From: Hyphomonadaceae bacterium
GTDB taxonomy: Bacteria > Pseudomonadota > Alphaproteobacteria > Caulobacterales > Aquidulcibacteraceae
Reading direction: 5' to 3'
Length of the DNA stretch: 64,000 nt
NCBI GenBank assembly: GCA_022841905.1
Contig: JALHQO010000001.1
Span: 124,001-188,000, forward strand
Shown: one piece after another, positions 8,124 to 17,204 of the stretch
Layout of the letters: each line of letters begins with the position of its first letter
Position numbering within the stretch: the first letter of the stretch is position 1
Made by a program: the position numbers and the translations under genes
Notes under the pieces: model-generated
Seen by the model: only the letters and a program-made list of their open reading frames with translations
Databases searched by the model: none
What the model was told of the DNA's origin: nothing

Positions 8124-9449
8124 TCAGCGCACCCGATCCGCATCCACGCGCCAGCTGATCTCGATATCGCGCGAGATCAGGTCGTCGCCCGAGCCTTCGC
8201 CGATGCCGAAGTCGCGACGGTCGATCTCTATCGTGCCGGTGGCGGCGGCGCGGTCGCCTTCGATGGTGAGGCGGAAGGGCATGTCGATGCTGCGGGTCTC
8301 GCCCTTGATGGTGAGATCGCCATCGACCTCGTAGCCGCCGTCGCGCGCCCGGAAGCGGGTCGAGCGGAAGGTGGCGACAGGGTGCGCGGAGGCGTCGAAC
8401 CATTCCGGACCTGGCAGCGCGCCATCATGCGCGGCAATGCCGGTGATCGCCGAGCCGGTATCAAGGGTCACAACAACGCTGGAGCCGTCGAGATCGTCGG
8501 GGTCGAAGCGGATGTCGGCGCGCCAGCGCGCGAAGCGGCCGTTGAAATCGGTCGAGCCGCTCTCGTCCTCATAGACGTAAGCGAAGGTGATCGCACTCGA
8601 GCGCTGATCGACGCGCCATGCGGTCACGCCTGCGGGGGCGGGATCAGGTGCGAGCGTCGTCTCCGGCGCAAGCGGCGCTTCCGGTTCGGCGATCTCGATC
8701 GTGTAAGGCGCAGCCGGTGCGGCGCGCGAAGCGATCTGCACCGCGCTGAAGCCGAGCGCGATCACCGCCACGGCCACTAAGGCCAGCCCCCCGCCCAGGA
8801 GAGCCAGTCGCAACGGACGCTTCGGCGCAGGCGCGCTCTCGCCCGGCCCGCGCAAGCCCGGGACCATGTGCGCCAGCACGGCGTCACGGTCGAACAAATG
8901 ATGCTTCAGCGCCGCCGCGACGTGCAGCACGGCTAAGCCGAGCATCGCAAACGCTAGGATCGCATGCGTATTGAACGCGATGTCGGCCGCATCCTCGCGC
9001 ACGTCGGCGGAGGCTCGGTCGAGGCCGAACAGATGCGGCACCGCAAACAGGCCAAACCAACGCGTCGGCACCGCGAGCGGGGCATCGTCATGGATCGACC
9101 AGCCCGCCGAGACAAACAGCCAGCCTGACAGCGGCAAGCCCAGCATCAGCGCATAGAAGAGCCAGTGCGTTGCCTTGGCGGCAAAGCGCTCCCAGCCGGG
9201 CATATGCGGCGGCAAAGCGGGCGGCGGGTTGAGCAAGCGCCAACCCAGCCGCACCAGGCTCAACGCCAAGATCGTCAGCCCCACAGACTTGTGTAGCTGA
9301 TAAGCCTGAAACACACCCTGGCTCGTATTGCCGTCCTCAGCCCGGCTATGCATCCAGAAACCGAGCGGCAGCATGAACAGGATCGCGGCGGCGATCGCCC
9401 AGTGCAGGACGACCGCCACCGCCGTGTAGCGTTGAGCCCGTTCGCTCAC
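8124..9449 (-). CDS. Cytochrome b561 fused to a YceI domain
   Basis: A 441-residue fusion. Residues 1-200 form a four-helix di-heme cytochrome b561 with His residues in the expected helices (VLHWAIAA near residue 15, YQLHKSVGL near 51, FNTHAILAF and LHVAAALKHH later). A further membrane helix follows at about 222-245. Residues 275-440 form a periplasmic YceI-type lipid-binding lipocalin-like domain (GDLTIKGETRSIDMPF). The start codon is GTG, one base after the YceI lipoprotein stop, so the two form an operon. The fusion suggests that the YceI domain carries an isoprenoid or quinone-like ligand reduced by the cytochrome; this is inference. Confidence 0.9.
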   Translation of the reverse strand: MSERAQRYTAVAVVLHWAIAAAILFMLPLGFWMHSRAEDGNTSQGVFQAYQLHKSVGLTILALSLVRLGWRLLNPPPALPPHMPGWERFAAKATHWLFYALMLGLPLSGWLFVSAGWSIHDDAPLAVPTRWFGLFAVPHLFGLDRASADVREDAADIAFNTHAILAFAMLGLAVLHVAAALKHHLFDRDAVLAHMVPGLRGPGESAPAPKRPLRLALLGGGLALVAVAVIALGFSAVQIASRAAPAAPYTIEIAEPEAPLAPETTLAPDPAPAGVTAWRVDQRSSAITFAYVYEDESGSTDFNGRFARWRADIRFDPDDLDGSSVVVTLDTGSAITGIAAHDGALPGPEWFDASAHPVATFRSTRFRARDGGYEVDGDLTIKGETRSIDMPFRLTIEGDRAAATGTIEIDRRDFGIGEGSGDDLISRDIEISWRVDADRVR

Positions 9450-9450
9450 C

Positions 9451-10152
9451 TTAGTTCACCGGTTCGGCCGGCTGGCTCGGCGCCGGCAGTTCGCCTTGCG
9501 GATTCGGGCGATTGAACTCGGCTTCGATGACGAGTTCGACTTGATCGGACACGCCGCTATTGGGATCGCCCGCGCGCGGCTGCAGCACGTTGAGGCCGTA
9601 GGCCGAGCGCGAAATCGTGCCTGTCGCCGAAAAACCGATGCCGGCCGTGGGGAAGCCCATCGGGTGCTGCGCCCAGCTTGAATTGTAGGTGACATCGAAC
9701 GTCGCCGGCTGGGTGACGCCGCGAATTGTCAGATCGCCAGTGACGCGTCCAGTGTTGGGGCCGGTTTGCTCGACGCTGGTGGAGGTGAACGTTGCCGTCG
9801 CGAAGCCAGCGGAGTCCAGCCACTCGGAATTCTGCAGCTCTTCGTCAAAGTCGCGGTCGCCACTATAAGGCGTGTCGAGCGACGTCGTGTCGATGGTGAT
9901 CGCCACCGTCGACTGTGCTGGCTCTTCGGCGTTGAAGTTGAGCGTGCCGCTGACGCGATTGAAGCGCAGCTGGTAGTGCGAGAGCCCGAAGTGCAGCGCG
10001 CGTACGTTCACCGTCGTGTGGTGCGGGTCGATCGCATATTCGCCCGAAGGCGCATCGATGGTGACATCCGCTGGCGGCGGCGCCGGTGGCTCGGCCGGTT
10101 GTGAGCAAGCGGCAAGCGCCAAAGCGGCGGCGGCGGCGGTCCAATACTTCAT
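9451..10152 (-). CDS. YceI family lipoprotein
   Basis: A 233-residue protein with a lipoprotein signal (lipobox LAAC, Cys at about residue 16). A Pro-rich spacer leads into one YceI domain (YAIDPHHTTVNVRALHFGLS near residues 42-62; GDLTIRGVTQPATFDV later). YceI proteins bind long-chain isoprenoid-type lipids in the periplasm. The start MKYWT is preferred over an in-frame codon 63 bases upstream, because the signal peptide begins there. It is directly followed by the b561-YceI fusion, implying a common role. Confidence 0.88.
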   Translation of the reverse strand: MKYWTAAAAALALAACSQPAEPPAPPPADVTIDAPSGEYAIDPHHTTVNVRALHFGLSHYQLRFNRVSGTLNFNAEEPAQSTVAITIDTTSLDTPYSGDRDFDEELQNSEWLDSAGFATATFTSTSVEQTGPNTGRVTGDLTIRGVTQPATFDVTYNSSWAQHPMGFPTAGIGFSATGTISRSAYGLNVLQPRAGDPNSGVSDQVELVIEAEFNRPNPQGELPAPSQPAEPVN

Positions 10153-10311
10153 CAGGTTGCTCCCGGAGTGAAAGCGCACATGTAGACGGTTCCCCCGCGA
10201 CTGGCACCGGGGCACATCGAGGTAACTGTGATTTAGGTGGGAGCTTCGGCGCGTCCACTATGCGTCGACGAATGCGGCGCTAGGCGGCTATGGTCGCGCC
10301 AAGGAGACGCC

Positions 10312-11931
10312 ATGAGTTACGCCGCGCCCATCGCCGACATGCGCTTTGCGCTCGAGGCTTGCGCCGATTTGTGGCGCTTGCGCGACCGTTATCCCGATCT
10401 CGACGCCGACACGTTGGCCGCCATCCTCGACGGCGCGGGGCAACTCGCCAGTGAGACTTTGGCGCCGATCAATCGCAGCGGCGACCGCGCGGGCGTGACG
10501 CTGAAAGACGATATCGTCACTGCCGCTCCTGGTTTCCGCGAAGCTTACGAAGCGTTCAAGGCCGGCGGCTGGCAGGACCTCGCCGCCGATCCCGCTTATG
10601 GTGGCCAAGGCCTGCCGCGCGCGGTGGCGCTCGCCGTGATGGAAACCGTGCACAGCGCCAATATGAGCTTCGGCCTCTTGCCGATGCTGACGCTCGCCGC
10701 CATCGAAGCGATCGAGACGCACGGCGCGCCCGATCAAAAGCAACTCTATCTCGAAAAGCTCATCTCCGGCGCATGGTCCGGAACGATGAACCTGACCGAA
10801 CCGCAAGCCGGTTCCGATCTCGGCGCGCTGACCACCAAAGCCACCCCGCAAGCTGACGGCAGCTACGCCATCACCGGCCAAAAGATTTTCATCACATGGG
10901 GCGAACACGATCTCGCGCCCAACATCATCCATCTCGTGCTCGCCCGCATCGAAGGCGCGCCGACAGGCTCGAAGGGCATCTCTATGTTCATCGTGCCCAA
11001 GTTCCGCGACGAGGATGGTTCGCGCAACGCCGTGCGATGCATCGGTCTTGAAGAGAAAATGGGCATCCACGCTTCGCCCACCTGCACGATGGCTTACGAA
11101 GGCGCGACCGGCTGGCTGATCGGCGAAGAAAATCGGGGCCTCGCCGCCATGTTCACGATGATGAATGCGGCGCGGCTCAATGTCGGCATGGAGGGCGTCG
11201 CGGTTGCGGAAGCCGCCTACCAAAAAGCGCTCGCTTATGCGCGCGAGCGTAAGCAGGGCGGGGCGCTCATTATCGAGCACCCGGACGTGCGCCGCATGCT
11301 GATGACGATGCGCGCCAAAATCCAAGCCGCACGCGCCATCTGCTACGCCACCGCCGTCGCCGCCGACGCCGGAGACAAAGCCCGCGAAGACTTGCTCACG
11401 CCGATCGCCAAAGCCTGGAGCACCGATCTCGGCGTCGAAGCAGCTGGCCTCGGTGTGCAGATCCATGGCGGCATGGGCTATGTCGAACAAGGCGGCGCCG
11501 CGCAATTCTACCGCGACGCCCGCATCGCGCCGATCTACGAAGGCACAAACGGCATCCAAGCGATTGATCTCTACAGCCGCAAGCTGCTCGGCGATCGCGG
11601 CGAAGCGATGCGCGTGCTGATCGAGGAAGCGCGCGCGATTGCCGGCTCCGGGCATCCCAAGCTCTCAGCCGCCATCGACGGGCTCGCTGAAGCTACCGAT
11701 TACATGCTCGGCGCCTCGCAGGAAGATGCTCTCGCTGGCGCGCATGCCTACCTACAACTCGCTGGCGATGTCGTCGGCGGCATGCTGCTCGTGAAAGGCG
11801 CCGCGCGCGACGCCAATCCGGACCAAGCCGGGTCCTTGCGCTTCTATGCTCGCACCGTGCTTGCCCGCGCCCCATCGCGGCTGGCGGAGATCAGAATCGG
11901 CGCCGAAGTGCTGGGCGATTTTGACACCTAA
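10312..11931 (+). CDS. Acyl-CoA dehydrogenase family protein (DmdC-like group)
   Basis: A 539-residue flavoprotein of the acyl-CoA dehydrogenase superfamily, oxidising an acyl-CoA to the enoyl-CoA with electrons passing to ETF. It shows [19 protein letters not shown] near residue 160 and [10 protein letters not shown] near 190 in the middle beta domain. The C-terminal domain contains [30 protein letters not shown] near residues 385-415, including the catalytic-Glu region. Length and extra C-terminus fit the larger DmdC/AcdA-like group. AAGGAG lies six bases before the ATG. A palindrome follows the stop. Confidence 0.9.
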   Translation: MSYAAPIADMRFALEACADLWRLRDRYPDLDADTLAAILDGAGQLASETLAPINRSGDRAGVTLKDDIVTAAPGFREAYEAFKAGGWQDLAADPAYGGQGLPRAVALAVMETVHSANMSFGLLPMLTLAAIEAIETHGAPDQKQLYLEKLISGAWSGTMNLTEPQAGSDLGALTTKATPQADGSYAITGQKIFITWGEHDLAPNIIHLVLARIEGAPTGSKGISMFIVPKFRDEDGSRNAVRCIGLEEKMGIHASPTCTMAYEGATGWLIGEENRGLAAMFTMMNAARLNVGMEGVAVAEAAYQKALAYARERKQGGALIIEHPDVRRMLMTMRAKIQAARAICYATAVAADAGDKAREDLLTPIAKAWSTDLGVEAAGLGVQIHGGMGYVEQGGAAQFYRDARIAPIYEGTNGIQAIDLYSRKLLGDRGEAMRVLIEEARAIAGSGHPKLSAAIDGLAEATDYMLGASQEDALAGAHAYLQLAGDVVGGMLLVKGAARDANPDQAGSLRFYARTVLARAPSRLAEIRIGAEVLGDFDT

Positions 11932-11934
11932 CCT

Positions 11935-12043
11935 ACCGTCATCCCGGGCGCGCATAGCGCGACCCGGGACCCACGGGCCAATGTTGAGCGGGTTGCCCCT
12001 GGGTCCCGGCTCTCCGCGCTTCGCGCTACGGCCGGGATGACGG
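11935..12043. repeat. Large intergenic palindrome, GTCATCCCGG type
   Basis: About 109 bases with outer arms ACCGTCATCCCGG and CCGGGATGACGG and inner complementary blocks (GACCCGGGACCCA facing TGGGTCCCGG). It separates the acyl-CoA dehydrogenase from the next gene on the same strand. The outer arm matches the element at 1949-1994, so this looks like a dispersed, mobile-type palindrome of the kind common between alphaproteobacterial genes. Confidence 0.65.
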
Positions 12044-12071
12044 GAGAGTTGTGACGTCCTAGGTTGTGACC

Positions 12072-13148
12072 ATGTCCATGGATGGCGTCGAAGACCAAGA
12101 CATCGCGAACGAGCGGCCCGCGAGGCCCACGCTCATCTATCCGCTAGGCGACCCGCCCGAAGCGGGCGTCGCGCGCGAGATTGCGCCGGGCGTGCATTGG
12201 ATACGCATGCCGCTGCCGTTCGCGCTCAAATGGATCAATCTCTGGCTCATAGAGGATGGCGACGGCTGGACCATAGTCGACACCGGCGTCGCCCTCGAAG
12301 AAACGCGTGAGCACTGGCGCTCGATTTTCGAAGCTACGCTCAAAGGCAAGCCGGTCGCGCGCGTGATCTGCACGCACATGCATCCCGATCACATGGGCCT
12401 CGCCGGCTGGATCTGCCGCAAGTTCGGCGCCGAGCTTTGGATGAGCCGGCTCGAATACATCACCGGCCGCATGCTCGTCGCCGACACTGGTCGAGAAGCG
12501 CCGGAAGAGGGCGTCAAATTCTACCGCGCCGCCGGCTGGGACGAAGACGCGCTCGATTCTTACAAAGTCCGCTTCGGCGGTTTCGGCAAAGCCGTCTCGC
12601 GCATGCCCGATGCGTACCATCGCATCAGCGACGGCGACGTCATCGATATTGGCGGCAAGCCCTGGCGCGTCATCACCGGCAACGGCCATTGCCCCGAGCA
12701 TGCCTGCCTCTGGCAAGAGGAGCTGAAGCTCTTCATCTCCGGCGACCAAGTGCTGCCGCGCATTTCCTCCAACGTCTCGGTGTTTCCAACCGAGCCTGAC
12801 GGCGATCCGCTCACCGATTGGATCGAGAGCTGCAAGAAGCTGCTCGAGGTCATGCCGAATGATGTGTTGGTTTTGCCATCGCACAACGAACCGTTCCTCG
12901 GTCTGCACGAGCGCTTACACAATCTGATCGAAGGCCACGAGAAATCGCTCGCGCGCATTTTGAGCCGCTTGGGCGAACCCAAGCGCGCCATCGACATTTT
13001 CGTCGCCATGTTCGCCCGCAAAATCGGCCCAGACCTGCTCGGCATGGCGACCGGCGAAGCCATTGCACACTTAAATTGCCTCGTCGGCCGCGGCCTCGTG
13101 CGCCGCGTGCGCGATGAGCAGGGGGTGACACGCTATGTCGCCGCCTGA
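12072..13148 (+). CDS. MBL-fold metallohydrolase
   Basis: A 358-residue metallo-beta-lactamase-fold hydrolase. The metal motif is HMHPDH at residues 102-107, with further ligands expected in GNGHCPEH and SGDQVLP near residues 200-230. The C-terminal 90 residues look like the small winged-helix domain (FVAMFARKIGPDLLGMATGEAIAHLNCLVGRGLVRRV) found in many MBL hydrolases of this size. Substrate unknown. The start is uncertain among GTG 12066, ATG 12072 and ATG 12078, since no clear ribosome site separates them. It overlaps the next small gene by 14 bases. Confidence 0.85.
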   Translation: MSMDGVEDQDIANERPARPTLIYPLGDPPEAGVAREIAPGVHWIRMPLPFALKWINLWLIEDGDGWTIVDTGVALEETREHWRSIFEATLKGKPVARVICTHMHPDHMGLAGWICRKFGAELWMSRLEYITGRMLVADTGREAPEEGVKFYRAAGWDEDALDSYKVRFGGFGKAVSRMPDAYHRISDGDVIDIGGKPWRVITGNGHCPEHACLWQEELKLFISGDQVLPRISSNVSVFPTEPDGDPLTDWIESCKKLLEVMPNDVLVLPSHNEPFLGLHERLHNLIEGHEKSLARILSRLGEPKRAIDIFVAMFARKIGPDLLGMATGEAIAHLNCLVGRGLVRRVRDEQGVTRYVAA

Positions 13149-13422
13149 AGGCGCGCCTCACTCCAAAAGTTGGGTCGCGCCGCTGACGTCGTTCGCGATT
13201 GCAATAGTGATGACTTTGCTTGGACTAACATTTGTGATGCTGGGTGGATATCTTGGGTCGCAGGTCTTCACGACTGGACCTGGTCTATGGGCAGCGGTGA
13301 GCTTGAGCTTCTTGGGAATGCTATCGTTCTATGGCGGCTTGGCAGGTATCGTAGTCCTCGCGCTATTCTGGGCGTGGGTACTTTATTCGCAGAATAGCAA
13401 GCGCTCTCAGAGACAGAATTGA
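13135..13422 (+). CDS. Small membrane protein, unknown
   Basis: A 95-residue protein with two membrane helices (about residues 15-42 and 50-84). Its start lies inside the 3' end of the MBL gene (14-base overlap), so it is probably translated from the same message. I do not recognise the family. Composition and codon use are lower in GC than the neighbours (ATGCTATCGTTCTAT-type codons), and an alternative frame overlaps it, so it is only moderately supported. Confidence 0.55.
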   Translation: MSPPEGAPHSKSWVAPLTSFAIAIVMTLLGLTFVMLGGYLGSQVFTTGPGLWAAVSLSFLGMLSFYGGLAGIVVLALFWAWVLYSQNSKRSQRQN

Positions 13423-13431
13423 CGGTGTCGC

Positions 13432-13734
13432 ATGTTGCCTGAAGGCGCCAATCCCGAACGCCGCTCCAACGGAGCGCTGATTTGCTTTTGCGTGGGTGCG
13501 GGTCTGGCGGCGCTCGGCTGGTTCTTCGGCGTCGGCGCCGTGATCGGCGCAGCACTCAGCGGCGGCGATCCGGCGCTGGTCGTCGGCGGCGTCTTCGCCG
13601 CGATCGGCCTCACCGTGCTCGCCGGCCTCGGCTTTCTGCTGATGCTGATCGGCGGCGTCTGGATTCTCATCCAAGTCATCGCCGACCAACGCGGCGAAGC
13701 CAGCGAAAAGCGCTATCGGGACGTCGAGCGCTAA
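13432..13734 (+). CDS. Small membrane protein, unknown
   Basis: A 100-residue protein with two long hydrophobic segments (residues 14-48 and 50-80) and a charged tail (DQRGEASEKRYRDVER). Its N-terminus (MLPEGANPERRS) resembles that of the preceding small gene (MSPPEGAPHSKS), and both have two helices, so the two may be distant relatives arising by duplication. No known family is recognised. Its stop overlaps the stop of the convergent tag gene. Confidence 0.65.
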   Translation: MLPEGANPERRSNGALICFCVGAGLAALGWFFGVGAVIGAALSGGDPALVVGGVFAAIGLTVLAGLGFLLMLIGGVWILIQVIADQRGEASEKRYRDVER

Positions 13735-14303
13735 CCCCTCCGCGCCAAGCACTTCGCCTCGTGATCATTCACCATCCCAACCGCCTGCATGAACGCGTAG
13801 CAGATGGTGGAGCCGACAAACTTGAAGCCGCGCTTCAAGAGCGCCTTGCTCATGGCGTCGGAGATGGCGGTCTTCGCCGGCACGTCGCGCAAGCTTTGAA
13901 CCTTGTTGCTGATCGGTTTGCCGCCGACGAAGCTCCACATATAGGCGTCGAACGAGCCGAACTCTTTTTGCGCTTCGATCACGCATTGCGCGTTGGTGAT
14001 GGCGGCGGCGACCTTCAGCTTGTTGCGCACAATGCCGGGATCGGCCATTAGCCGCGCCACATCTTTCTCGCCATAGCGCGCGACCTTGCGAACATCCCAG
14101 CCGCTGAAGGCTTTGCGATAGTTTTCGCGCTTGTGCAGAACGGTGCGCCAGGACAAGCCAGCTTGCGCGCCTTCGAGGATCAGAAACTCGAACAGCACCC
14201 GGTCGTCGTGAACGGGCTTGCCCCATTCCTCGTCATGATAGGCGATCATCAGGGGATCGTCGGTGCCTGCCCAGGCGCAGCGGTGCGGAGCGGTCTTGGC
14301 CAT
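13731..14303 (-). CDS. tag: DNA-3-methyladenine glycosylase I
   Basis: A 190-residue base-excision repair enzyme that removes 3-methyladenine from alkylated DNA. The N-terminal CAWAGTDDPLMIAYHDEEWG block carries zinc ligands Cys9 and His23, and the C-terminal NDHEAKC carries His181 and Cys185. The catalytic-site Glu44 lies in LILEGAQAGLSW. The length is that of the family. It is a monocistronic gene, convergent with the small membrane protein. Confidence 0.95.
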   Translation of the reverse strand: MAKTAPHRCAWAGTDDPLMIAYHDEEWGKPVHDDRVLFEFLILEGAQAGLSWRTVLHKRENYRKAFSGWDVRKVARYGEKDVARLMADPGIVRNKLKVAAAITNAQCVIEAQKEFGSFDAYMWSFVGGKPISNKVQSLRDVPAKTAISDAMSKALLKRGFKFVGSTICYAFMQAVGMVNDHEAKCLARRG

Positions 14304-14366
14304 CGCCGCTCTCTTTCACTTCCGCCGCGCGCCGGCAATGCCTATGTGAGGGCAAGAGGAGGCGAC

Positions 14367-14684
14367 ATGATCCTATCCACCACGTTCGATGTTCACGGCC
14401 GCACAGTCGGCGAGCACCTTGGCCTCGTGCGCGGCAATGTCGTGCGCTCGCGCTTCATCGGCCGCGATATCGTGGCCAACCTGCGCATGATCGTCGGCGG
14501 CGAGATCCACGAGTACACGAAGCTCTTGGCCGAGAGCCGCGAACAGGCGCTCGATCGCATGATTGAGCACGCACGTTCGCTCGGCGCCGATGCGATCATC
14601 GGCCTGCGTATGGAGACGACCGACACCGGCCAAGGCCAAGCGACGGAAGTGCTGGCTTATGGAACGGCGGTAAAGCTGAGCTGA
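14367..14684 (+). CDS. YbjQ / UPF0145 family protein
   Basis: A 105-residue protein of the YbjQ family (heavy-metal-binding-like, pentameric fold; function not established). Typical features are GEHLGLVRGNVVRSRFIGRDIVANLR near residues 14-39 and ALDRMIEHARSLGADAIIGLR near 64-84. GAGGAG lies before the ATG. The 3' end overlaps the convergent membrane protein gene by 28 bases. Confidence 0.88.
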   Translation: MILSTTFDVHGRTVGEHLGLVRGNVVRSRFIGRDIVANLRMIVGGEIHEYTKLLAESREQALDRMIEHARSLGADAIIGLRMETTDTGQGQATEVLAYGTAVKLS

Positions 14685-15334
14685 CGCAACGGCGCTGCAT
14701 GCGCCAAGCGCCAAGCCGCCATCGCGGCGATGCCGGCGGAGACGTCGAGCGTCAGGCCGTAAGCGACCAGGAAGATGGCGTGGTGTGTCAGCAAGTGCAG
14801 CGCAGGCGCGGTAGCGAGTTCGCCTAAGCGCCAATCCGCCGCGCGTCGCAGGCCCCAGTCGAACACTGCGCCCACGGCAATCACGCCGACGGCCACCGGC
14901 ACCCAAACCGGCACATGCGGCAGATCGAGCGGCAAGCCTGCCACCATGTGCGGTGCGGTGAAGGCGACGAGCGCCAAACCGTAGAGCGGCGTCGTCCACG
15001 CATGCGCCAGCGCTTTCGCGGAAGCGACAGCCGGCCGGCCCGCACGCATGGCGAGGCGCGCTGCTTCCATCACGCTCCAGCGCGTGTCCGCAAACAGCCG
15101 CCAGATAAAGAGAACGCCGATCGCGCCAGCAACGCCGACAAACGCGCCAACCACCAACGCCGCCAGCGCCGGCCCCGCTAACTGAGCCAGATCAATCTTG
15201 ATATCGCCCCGCATCAACACCCGCGCGCCAAGCATCGCCAGCAGCAACAAAGCCAGCGGCGGCCACAGCATGGCGGCGGCGCCTACGCTCAGCGCTGCAA
15301 TCAGGGGCGCGACATCGGAGAGTCTGTCGTTCAT
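14657..15334 (-). CDS. Polytopic membrane protein, unknown
   Basis: A 225-residue, very hydrophobic Ala/Leu/Val-rich protein with about six membrane helices and several His residues in its C-terminal half (LLTHHAIFL, WRLAHAAP). I do not recognise the family. An inverted repeat lies about 35 bases upstream of the start. Its 3' end overlaps the ybjQ-like gene on the opposite strand. Confidence 0.65.
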   Translation of the reverse strand: MNDRLSDVAPLIAALSVGAAAMLWPPLALLLLAMLGARVLMRGDIKIDLAQLAGPALAALVVGAFVGVAGAIGVLFIWRLFADTRWSVMEAARLAMRAGRPAVASAKALAHAWTTPLYGLALVAFTAPHMVAGLPLDLPHVPVWVPVAVGVIAVGAVFDWGLRRAADWRLGELATAPALHLLTHHAIFLVAYGLTLDVSAGIAAMAAWRLAHAAPLRQLSFTAVP

Positions 15335-15368
15335 GGTTCATGGCTATGAACCAACGTCGTGAATTGCG

Positions 15369-15398
15369 CGTAAATGCGAAGATAACCAAGCATTTACG
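15369..15398. promoter_or_regulatory. Inverted repeat upstream of the 15334 membrane gene
   Basis: A perfect 9-bp inverted repeat (CGTAAATGC ... GCATTTACG) with a 12-base AT-rich spacer. It lies 35 bases upstream of the minus-strand membrane protein start. Position and symmetry fit an operator, but no regulator is known and it could also be a hairpin. Confidence 0.35.
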
Positions 15399-15483
15399 TC
15401 AATGAACGGTAGGGTTTCGTTAAGCATGACGGCGCGCGCCATATGAAGGACGCGCGCCGCCAGGATTGCTCTAGATGTTGTGC

Positions 15484-16077
15484 TTATTGGGCCGGCGGCG
15501 GGGTCGGCGCCGGTTGCGCCGCCTGCGCTGCTGCCGCCCACTCCGCATCGTTGGGATGTGACAATGAGCGGAAGAACGCTTCATAAGTTGCCGTCGCGTC
15601 TGGGCCGCCATATGTCCAGCACAGCGCCGTGATCTCGATTCCAGGACGTGAAACCATCAGCGCCGTGACCGGGCGCGCCGCGCCAGAAAGTTCGGCCCGC
15701 TGCACCGGCCACAGTCCGCTCGTATCGACGCTTTGCGAAACTACCCGTGCGTTGCCATCGGGAAACACCGGTGTGGCAGCATTGGCCAGCGCCGACCACG
15801 CCGAATTGGACAGCGGCGCGGTATTGCCCGCGATAACGCGCGCAACGCTTGCGCTGCGCGTGCCGCTGTTCGGCACAGCCAGCACAAAGCATTCATTGTT
15901 GGCATTGCCAGCAATCACGATGGTGTCGGGATTGGCGCGACGAACCTCGACGATCCATCCCCGCGGCGCGTCGAACGAGACGCGACCCGCCGGGTCATTC
16001 CATTGTTCGGCTGCGGCAGAGCCGCCCGCCATTATGCCGATGCACATCACCGCCGCCGCCAGCGCGGATTTCCGCAT
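15484..16077 (-). CDS. Exported protein, unknown
   Basis: A 197-residue protein with a clear signal peptide (MRKSALAAAVMCIGIMAGGSAAA, cleavage near residue 23), a single globular domain and a Pro/Ala-rich tail. Two Cys residues (in NNECFVLAV and ITALCWTYGG) could form a disulfide in the periplasm. No family recognised. The start at 16077 follows GGAGAGACACC; longer in-frame starts lack a ribosome site. Confidence 0.75.
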   Translation of the reverse strand: MRKSALAAAVMCIGIMAGGSAAAEQWNDPAGRVSFDAPRGWIVEVRRANPDTIVIAGNANNECFVLAVPNSGTRSASVARVIAGNTAPLSNSAWSALANAATPVFPDGNARVVSQSVDTSGLWPVQRAELSGAARPVTALMVSRPGIEITALCWTYGGPDATATYEAFFRSLSHPNDAEWAAAAQAAQPAPTPPPAQ

Positions 16078-16210
16078 GGTGTCTCTCCAGCTCAACTCGT
16101 ACGCCCTCATGAATGCCAGTTTAGGCCCCCGCTGGCGCCGGGTCAAAAGCGGGATCAGTGGAACCGGGCCCGAAACCGCCTAGAGTGCCGCAAAAGTGAG
16201 GAGACGCATC

Positions 16211-17077
16211 ATGAGCCTGCGCGGAAAAACCCTGTTCATCACCGGCGCCAGCCGCGGCATTGGCCTGGCCATCGGCCTCCGCGCCGCCCGCGACGGGGCC
16301 AATATCGTGATCGCCGCCAAGACCGCCGAGCCGCACAAAAAGCTGCCCGGCACCATCTATTCCGCCGCCGAGGAGATCGAGAAAGCCGGCGGCCAGGCGC
16401 TACCGCTCGTTGTAGACGTGCGCGAGCCCGATAGCGTCAGCGCCGCCGTGGACGCGGCCGTCGCGCGTTTCGGCGGCATCGATATCTGCGTCAACAATGC
16501 CAGCGCCATCCAGCTCACAGGCACGCTGCAGACCGACATTCGCCGCTTCGACCTGATGAACCAGGTCAACATGCGCGGCACCTTCATCACCTCGCGCGCC
16601 TGCATCCCGCATTTGAAGCAAGCGTCCAACCCGCACGTGCTGATGCTGTCGCCGCCGCTCGATATGTCGCCGCGCTGGTTCGGCAATCACGTCGCCTACA
16701 CAATGGCGAAGTTCGGTATGAGCATGTGCGTGCTGGGCATGGCAGAGGAGTTCAAGGACGATGGCATCGCCTTCAACGCGCTCTGGCCGCGCACCGGCAT
16801 CGCCACCGCCGCCATCGAATTCGCGCTCGCCGGCGAAGAGGGCCTACGCCACTGCCGCACAGTCGACATCATGGCCGACGCCGCCCACGCCATCTTCACC
16901 TCGCCCGCGCGCGAGACCACGGGCAACTTCTTCATCGATGACGTACTGCTTTACGAAAAAGGCGAGCGCGATTTCGACAAGTACCGCGTCGATCCGACGA
17001 AGGACCTGATGCCGGACTTCTTCGTGCCGGAAAACACGCCGCTGCCGCCGGGCGTCAGCATGAAGGCGAAGGCGTGA
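16211..17077 (+). CDS. SDR family oxidoreductase (HSDL2-like)
   Basis: A 288-residue NAD(P)-dependent short-chain dehydrogenase. It shows the cofactor motif TGASRGIG at residues 11-18, NNAS at 95-98 and the catalytic Tyr163 and Lys167 in YTMAK. The usual catalytic Ser is at 147 (MLSPP), slightly atypical in context. The insertion after the second strand (KTAEPHKKLPGTIY) and the Pro-rich end are characteristic of the HSDL2-like group. GAGGAG precedes the ATG. Substrate unknown. Confidence 0.88.
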   Translation: MSLRGKTLFITGASRGIGLAIGLRAARDGANIVIAAKTAEPHKKLPGTIYSAAEEIEKAGGQALPLVVDVREPDSVSAAVDAAVARFGGIDICVNNASAIQLTGTLQTDIRRFDLMNQVNMRGTFITSRACIPHLKQASNPHVLMLSPPLDMSPRWFGNHVAYTMAKFGMSMCVLGMAEEFKDDGIAFNALWPRTGIATAAIEFALAGEEGLRHCRTVDIMADAAHAIFTSPARETTGNFFIDDVLLYEKGERDFDKYRVDPTKDLMPDFFVPENTPLPPGVSMKAKA

Positions 17078-17187
17078 GACGGAAACGCCTTGTCGCCTCT
17101 GTGTTGTTCGCGCTTGAGATCGGCGTTGTGCTGCTCGGGATATGGCTAATCTGGTATGGGTTTGAAGTCTTGCGCGCGCCGACTTGA
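17074..17187 (+). CDS. Possible 37-residue single-pass membrane protein
   Basis: A GTG-initiated frame that overlaps the SDR stop by four bases (GTGA). It encodes a basic N-terminus (MRRKRL), one membrane helix (LFALEIGVVLLGIWLIW) and a short tail. The coupled start and clean helix suggest a genuine small membrane protein. With only 37 codons and no family, this remains tentative. Confidence 0.4.
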   Translation: MRRKRLVASVLFALEIGVVLLGIWLIWYGFEVLRAPT

Positions 17188-17204
17188 ACTGCCCACCAAT
17201 GCGC

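Noticed and set aside
10288-11655. 455-codon minus-strand frame opposite the acyl-CoA dehydrogenase
   Set aside because: Antisense shadow of a conserved gene in GC-rich DNA; no motif.
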